From Myxococcus fulvus (GTDB lineage: Bacteria; Myxococcota; Myxococcia; Myxococcales; Myxococcaceae): a stretch of DNA of 64,000 bases. The stretch spans positions 248,001 through 312,000 of the forward strand of contig NZ_FOIB01000005.1 of NCBI RefSeq assembly GCF_900111765.1. The letters run 5' to 3'. The notes beneath the pieces are model-generated. The model was not told the DNA's origin. It searched no databases and was given only the letters and a program-made list of their open reading frames with translations. A program made the translations under genes and the position numbers. Of this stretch, positions 59,701 through 64,000 are shown one piece after another; the stretch's first letter is position 1; each line of letters begins with the position of its first letter.

Positions 59701-60784
59701 GGCGCGGCGCATCGCCGTCTCGCGAGGCGCCGTGCTGCGCGAAGCGGACCTGCTCCTGGAGGAGGCCACCGCGCTCGACTGGCGGGACGACACGGACGAG
59801 TCCACCGCCCTGCAGGAACAAGCGCTCCAGTTGCTCGGAGAGCCCGTCCCCTCCGAGCTGGCCGCGCGCCACGCCTTGGCCAAGGCGCGCGTCTTCGTGC
59901 GCCGGGAGGACATCACGGGAGCCATCCCGCCGCTCGAAGAAGCCGTGACGCTGGCACGTTCGACGCGCGACGAGGAGACGGAGGCCATCGCCCTGGCCAT
60001 GCTCGGCGCGATGCTGGGCTGGACAGGGCAGCTCGACGACGCCGAGCGCCGCTTCGACGAGGCCATCGCGCTGTGCGAGTCCACCGGAGACACGCTGCAC
60101 CTGGGCGTCGCGCTCAACAACCGACTGGTGCTCCACGTCCAGCGTCGAGACGTGGCCGGGGCGCGCACGGACCTGGAGCGCGCGGTGAGCCTGGGACGTG
60201 AGCTCGGCAACGTGCAGATAGAGCGCACCTCCGCGTTCAACCTCGCCGTGCTCCTCGGCTACCAGGGGCTCGCGGAAGAAGCCCTGCCGCTGGCCAGACG
60301 CGCGGGAGTGCTCAGCCAGCGCTGCTTCCCCCACTCCATGGCGCAGGATGCGCTGCTCGTGGCGCGCTTGTGCTGCGAGCTGGGCGACCTGTCCGAGGCC
60401 ACGAAGCAGCTCGCGTGGCTCGATGAACAGTCCTCGCAAGTGCGCCTCACGTCGGCGGACCAGCTCATGGGCGAGGTGGTGCGACGCGTGGTCGCGGAGT
60501 CTTCGGCCTCAGTGCCCTACTCCCGCGAGCACTGGGAGGCGCAGGTGGAGGCCTCGCGAACACGGATGCCCCCTGATGAACGGATGGAGGTCCTCGTCTG
60601 GGCGGCGCGAGCTGCCCGCGCCGCGGGCGACGACGAAGCGCTGAGTGCCCGGGTGGCCGAGGTGGAGCAGACCGCGCACGAGGCTCCGCTCTGGACCTCG
60701 CGCGTGCGAGGACTCGAGTCGGCCGTGAAAGGCCAGTGGCCGGATGGCGCTCCCGTGAGCACGCGTGCCAAGACAGGAGCATAG
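56747..60784 (+). CDS. Large Ser/Thr kinase with ATPase and TPR domains
   Basis: 1345 residues. N-terminal zinc-ribbon-like motif (C3, C6, C14, H17), Hanks-type kinase (about 38-290) with GRGGFG, K66, HRDLKPEN (D158), DFG (175-177) and GTPEYMAPE, a low-complexity linker, a cyclase/ATPase-like module with Walker A GDEGLGKT (about 552-559) and VLLVDDAE, then TPR-like helices (about 940-1290). All catalytic kinase residues are present. No transmembrane segment, so a cytoplasmic signalling hub. I see no ribosome site in front of the ATG, which lies 134 bases after the HTH gene. Confidence 0.9.
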   Translation: MRCPACHRRVVERCPLHPTAELPPRAPPAPPSDVPGYQRGVSVGRGGFGRVLAARRESDGRPVALKVLEPLAVERLARELEALRRIGPPVTPELLGEARTLAGEPVVVMELIAGQTLAQRLAEQPRSGAMSWAEARPVMIALARALARVHAASVVHRDLKPENIMLSGERLVLVDFGLARLSAERDEAPAPTVTRTGQRLGTPEYMAPEQCLDARAIDARADLYGLGVVYFELLCGRPPFVGDTASVLQAHVARRPPVLSKLTPWEVPLEAEVLVSRLLAKAPEERGPGAADVADALEAVVRTGASARPQVSATQSADGADALEAMPRMATSSSPQVSVPQSADGGVLGASAPVPETSEPRTVATTRESSPPLTQASAQQTRDVALLGIKTPLDVPTLRGLLTSTGAELARMEPGLAIFAFPHAPQVESGLRTALKVAEALASQLPPGSMRVVHQARIRVRERGGRWVLGGVALEQVGRWWPEPATPSDTLLLTSGAREQLGALEPGGTPTPSDLAPLPIATLKGRDAELDWLRAGIAKVRTQRSPMLLTLLGDEGLGKTRLLTDLRGELLTEDALSTLLVGAQRDEGSASESGLGHLIATLLGLPPTTSSDEGVRRLIESTNATLDLANAHPAARRQHLARALASHLRRRAEERPLVLLVDDAETLDPTALDALELATLSGLTSPLCIVLTGRRRLLELRPYLGERAADSARRTLAPLDDEAASHVLRQLLSPVDVPAESMLRELVERCGGSPLRLVETVRALRAAGAIRTRAGGGGYLAAEALDALAVESPDERVAERGLLALPSGLRALLQVAAVLGEDVRWEELSATLTRLDGSEALDLSLDPGVGLERLARLGMLEPRGLRRWRFEHTLLREAFAARLPGALRRRICAAALESLPDAPLPRRARWAEGAGETLLALDLHHALAESSRRGHRLLDAERHFSAALECAPREHDVRRLELLSGRGRVRYRLQRIDDALEDLREARRIAVSRGAVLREADLLLEEATALDWRDDTDESTALQEQALQLLGEPVPSELAARHALAKARVFVRREDITGAIPPLEEAVTLARSTRDEETEAIALAMLGAMLGWTGQLDDAERRFDEAIALCESTGDTLHLGVALNNRLVLHVQRRDVAGARTDLERAVSLGRELGNVQIERTSAFNLAVLLGYQGLAEEALPLARRAGVLSQRCFPHSMAQDALLVARLCCELGDLSEATKQLAWLDEQSSQVRLTSADQLMGEVVRRVVAESSASVPYSREHWEAQVEASRTRMPPDERMEVLVWAARAARAAGDDEALSARVAEVEQTAHEAPLWTSRVRGLESAVKGQWPDGAPVSTRAKTGA
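57626..57781 (+). repeat. 78-bp direct tandem duplication in kinase linker
   Basis: Two in-frame 26-codon units (57626-57703 and 57704-57781) coding for related ADALEA...SARPQVSATQSADG and ADALEA...SSSPQVSVPQSADG. Clear but imperfect identity; lies just after the kinase domain. Confidence 0.75.
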
Positions 60785-60837
60785 GCACCCGATGGGACGT
60801 CCAGGCAGGACGCGAGCGCAGGGGATGGAGGGCCGGA

Positions 60838-62169
60838 ATGAGTGAGTGGGACAAGCGCGAGGGCAACACCCAGGTCGCCCTGTATGGCGACGAGCTGGAG
60901 CCCGGAGCCCTCGTCGGCGCGTGGATGGTGGAGCGCCGGGTCCACTCCGGCATCACCGCGTCGCTCTATCGCGCCATCCACCTGGACACGCGGACTCCCG
61001 CCGCCGTGAAGGTCGTGCGGGCCCACCTCAACCACGTCAGCGAGGTCCTCCTGCGCTTCAAGCAGGAGGCGGACACGCTCCAGGCGCTCGACCATCCCCA
61101 CATCGTCCGCGTGCTGGAGTACGGGGAGCTGCGCGACGGAAGGCCCTGGCTCGCCATGGAGTGGCTGGAGGGAGAGAGCCTGGACCGGTGGCTCTCCCAG
61201 CGAGGGCCCTTCTCGCTCGCCGAGGCCCACACGGTGATGGAGGAGCTGGGGAGCGCGCTCGCGGCGGCGCACGGGCAGGGCATCCTGCACCGCGACCTGA
61301 AGGCCCAGAACGTGATGTTCCTGCCGAGACCCGCGGGCTTCACGGTGAAGCTGGTGGACTTCGGCATCGCCAAGGTGGCGCCCCTGTCGGGTGGCACGGC
61401 GCTGACCACCGCGGGCGCGGTGCTCGGAACCCCGGTGGCCATGGCACCGGAGCAGATCCTCGGCCAGCCCGTCGACGCGCGCACGGACCTGTACGCGCTG
61501 GGCGTGCTGCTCTACCAGTTGCTCGTGGGACGACTTCCGTTCGACGGAGCGAGCGCGGTGGAGGTCGAGGAGCAACACCTGCACGCGCCTCCGCCCCGCT
61601 TGAGCGAACACGTCCGAGTGCCCGCGGCGTTGGAGGCGGTGGTCTCGCGCTGTCTGGCCAAGAAGCCCGAGGAGCGTTGGCCGGAGGTGACGAGCTTCCT
61701 CGTGGCGCTGCGCGCGGCGCTCACCGCGTCCTCCGAGTCCAACTCATGGGCCTCCGCGCTGTACCTGGACCTGCGCTTCGCGGCCTCGGACGTGGACCCG
61801 ACGGACGAGGCGCTCGACGCGAGGGACGCCGCGCTCGACGCGGGCCGTGAGCTGTTGGAGGCCGAGGGGTGGACCCTGGCGCTGGAGGGAGGCAATGCTC
61901 TGCTCGCCTGGCGCGCGCTGTCCGACGACGCGTCAGCGCGGACGCTGGAGCAACAAGGTTGCCGGCAGCTCGCCGAACGGCTCCTCGCGCATGTCCTGGA
62001 GTTCGCGGGGACGGAGCTCGAGACGCGCGTGTACCTGCACGCCGAGCCCGGGGCGCTCTCGACGGATGCACGAGGCGAAAGGCAGCTCGCGGGAAGCCCG
62101 ATGGCCCGGCTGGAGGGATGGACCACCGGTGGCGTGCCCGGCCAGGTGACCGAGCACGCGGCGCGCTAG
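60838..62169 (+). CDS. Ser/Thr protein kinase, cytoplasmic
   Basis: 443 residues from the ATG at 60838 (GGAGG upstream). Hanks kinase (about 25-290) with K58, HRDLKAQN (D153), DFG (174-176) and APEQ. The glycine loop is degenerate (VHSGITASLY) but one Gly is kept. The C-terminal 150 residues form a separate Ala/Glu-rich domain with no recognised family. No membrane segment. 53 bases after the larger kinase; the sigma-54 activator converges on it. Confidence 0.9.
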   Translation: MSEWDKREGNTQVALYGDELEPGALVGAWMVERRVHSGITASLYRAIHLDTRTPAAVKVVRAHLNHVSEVLLRFKQEADTLQALDHPHIVRVLEYGELRDGRPWLAMEWLEGESLDRWLSQRGPFSLAEAHTVMEELGSALAAAHGQGILHRDLKAQNVMFLPRPAGFTVKLVDFGIAKVAPLSGGTALTTAGAVLGTPVAMAPEQILGQPVDARTDLYALGVLLYQLLVGRLPFDGASAVEVEEQHLHAPPPRLSEHVRVPAALEAVVSRCLAKKPEERWPEVTSFLVALRAALTASSESNSWASALYLDLRFAASDVDPTDEALDARDAALDAGRELLEAEGWTLALEGGNALLAWRALSDDASARTLEQQGCRQLAERLLAHVLEFAGTELETRVYLHAEPGALSTDARGERQLAGSPMARLEGWTTGGVPGQVTEHAAR

Positions 62170-63555
<1,386 letters not shown>

Positions 63556-63583
63556 CCCACGCTAGCACGGTAGACTCGGTGCC

Positions 63584-64000
63584 ATGGCCTCCCTCCATTT
63601 CCTCGGCGCCGCCGGAACCGTGACGGGTTCCAAGTTCCTCCTCGAGCATGACGGGCAGCAGGTGCTCGTGGACTGTGGGCTCTTCCAGGGACAAAAGGAG
63701 CTGCGACAGCGCAACTGGCAACCGCTCCCGCTGCCCGCGCGCGAGCTGGACGCCATCGTGCTCACGCATGCGCATATCGACCACACGGGTGGGCTGCCGC
63801 GCGTGATTCGCGAGGGCTACGACGGCCCCATCTACAGCACGCCCGGCACCCGGGATTTGACGGCCCTGCTGCTGCCGGACTCGGCGTACCTGCACGAGGA
63901 GGAGGCGCGCTACGCCAACAAGGAGGGCTACTCCAAGCACCACCCCGCCCTGCCCCTCTACACGGTGCCGGACGCCGAGCGCTCGGTGGGGATGATCGAG
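63584..64000 (+). CDS. Metallo-beta-lactamase-fold RNA nuclease family, 5' part
   Basis: 139 codons, cut by the window end. MASLHFLGAAGTVTGSKFLL and the HAHIDHTGGLPR metal motif (HxHxDH) mark the CPSF/RNase J-like beta-CASP group of the metallo-beta-lactamase superfamily. The beta-CASP part lies outside the window. The ATG at 63584 is 28 bases from the divergent activator start. Confidence 0.88.
   Translation, partial: MASLHFLGAAGTVTGSKFLLEHDGQQVLVDCGLFQGQKELRQRNWQPLPLPARELDAIVLTHAHIDHTGGLPRVIREGYDGPIYSTPGTRDLTALLLPDSAYLHEEEARYANKEGYSKHHPALPLYTVPDAERSVGMIE

Noticed and set aside
56183-60439. 1418-codon open frame on the minus strand opposite the large kinase
   Set aside because: Shadow of the kinase frame; low-complexity Arg/Gln-rich composition, no motifs, overlaps the Nudix upstream region without a start signal.

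Overview
The window looks like chromosome from a myxobacterium, probably Myxococcaceae. The basis is very high GC with GC-rich third codon positions, several Ser/Thr kinases, an FHA-type sigma-54 activator, GTG and TTG starts, and a type VI secretion locus carrying myxobacterial accessory families. No species can be named from the sequence alone.

Layout. 3-6926 (+): C-terminal part of a non-ribosomal peptide synthetase (C-A-PCP-C-A-PCP-E), cut by the window edge. 6966-27357 (-): one compact T6SS operon, read right to left as tssJ-tssK-tssL-tssM-tagF-tssA-tssB-tssC-hcp-tssE-tssF-tssG-clpV-fha-lipoprotein. A plausible sigma-54 promoter stands in front of tssJ. 27774-40077 (+): a divergent T6SS spike and cargo operon with three vgrG genes in tandem, a DUF6484-like protein, a DUF4150 PAAR-like tip, a HEAT-repeat protein, a DUF2169 protein and a ketosynthase-like protein whose nucleophile position is His. 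With VgrG included, all 13 core Tss components are present.

40085-45367: accessory region. It holds a DUF3396-type immunity protein on the minus strand, a beta-propeller-like protein, a candidate effector, and directly behind it five tandem paralogues of a 107-residue protein, one of them frameshifted. This reads as an effector with an expanded immunity array, and it is the most novel part of the window.

45443-56612: mostly housekeeping genes. They are a secreted protein, tRNA-Thr(CGT) with promoter and terminator, a glutamate-family dehydrogenase, a PilZ protein, an exported protein, an HtrA/Deg protease, GrpE, a small protein resembling sigma-70 region 1.1, FtsH, a propeller-type lipoprotein, a MutT/Nudix hydrolase and an XRE-type HTH protein. 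56747-64000: a signalling group with a large kinase-ATPase-TPR protein, a second Ser/Thr kinase and a convergent FHA-sigma-54 activator, then the start of a metallo-beta-lactamase-fold nuclease cut by the window end.

How it fits together. The minus-strand operon builds the baseplate, sheath, tube and membrane complex. The plus-strand operon supplies spikes, tip and adaptor-like proteins. The 40-45 kb block looks like payload and self-protection. Fha and TagF imply phosphorylation-type post-translational control, but no PpkA/PppA pair lies in the locus.
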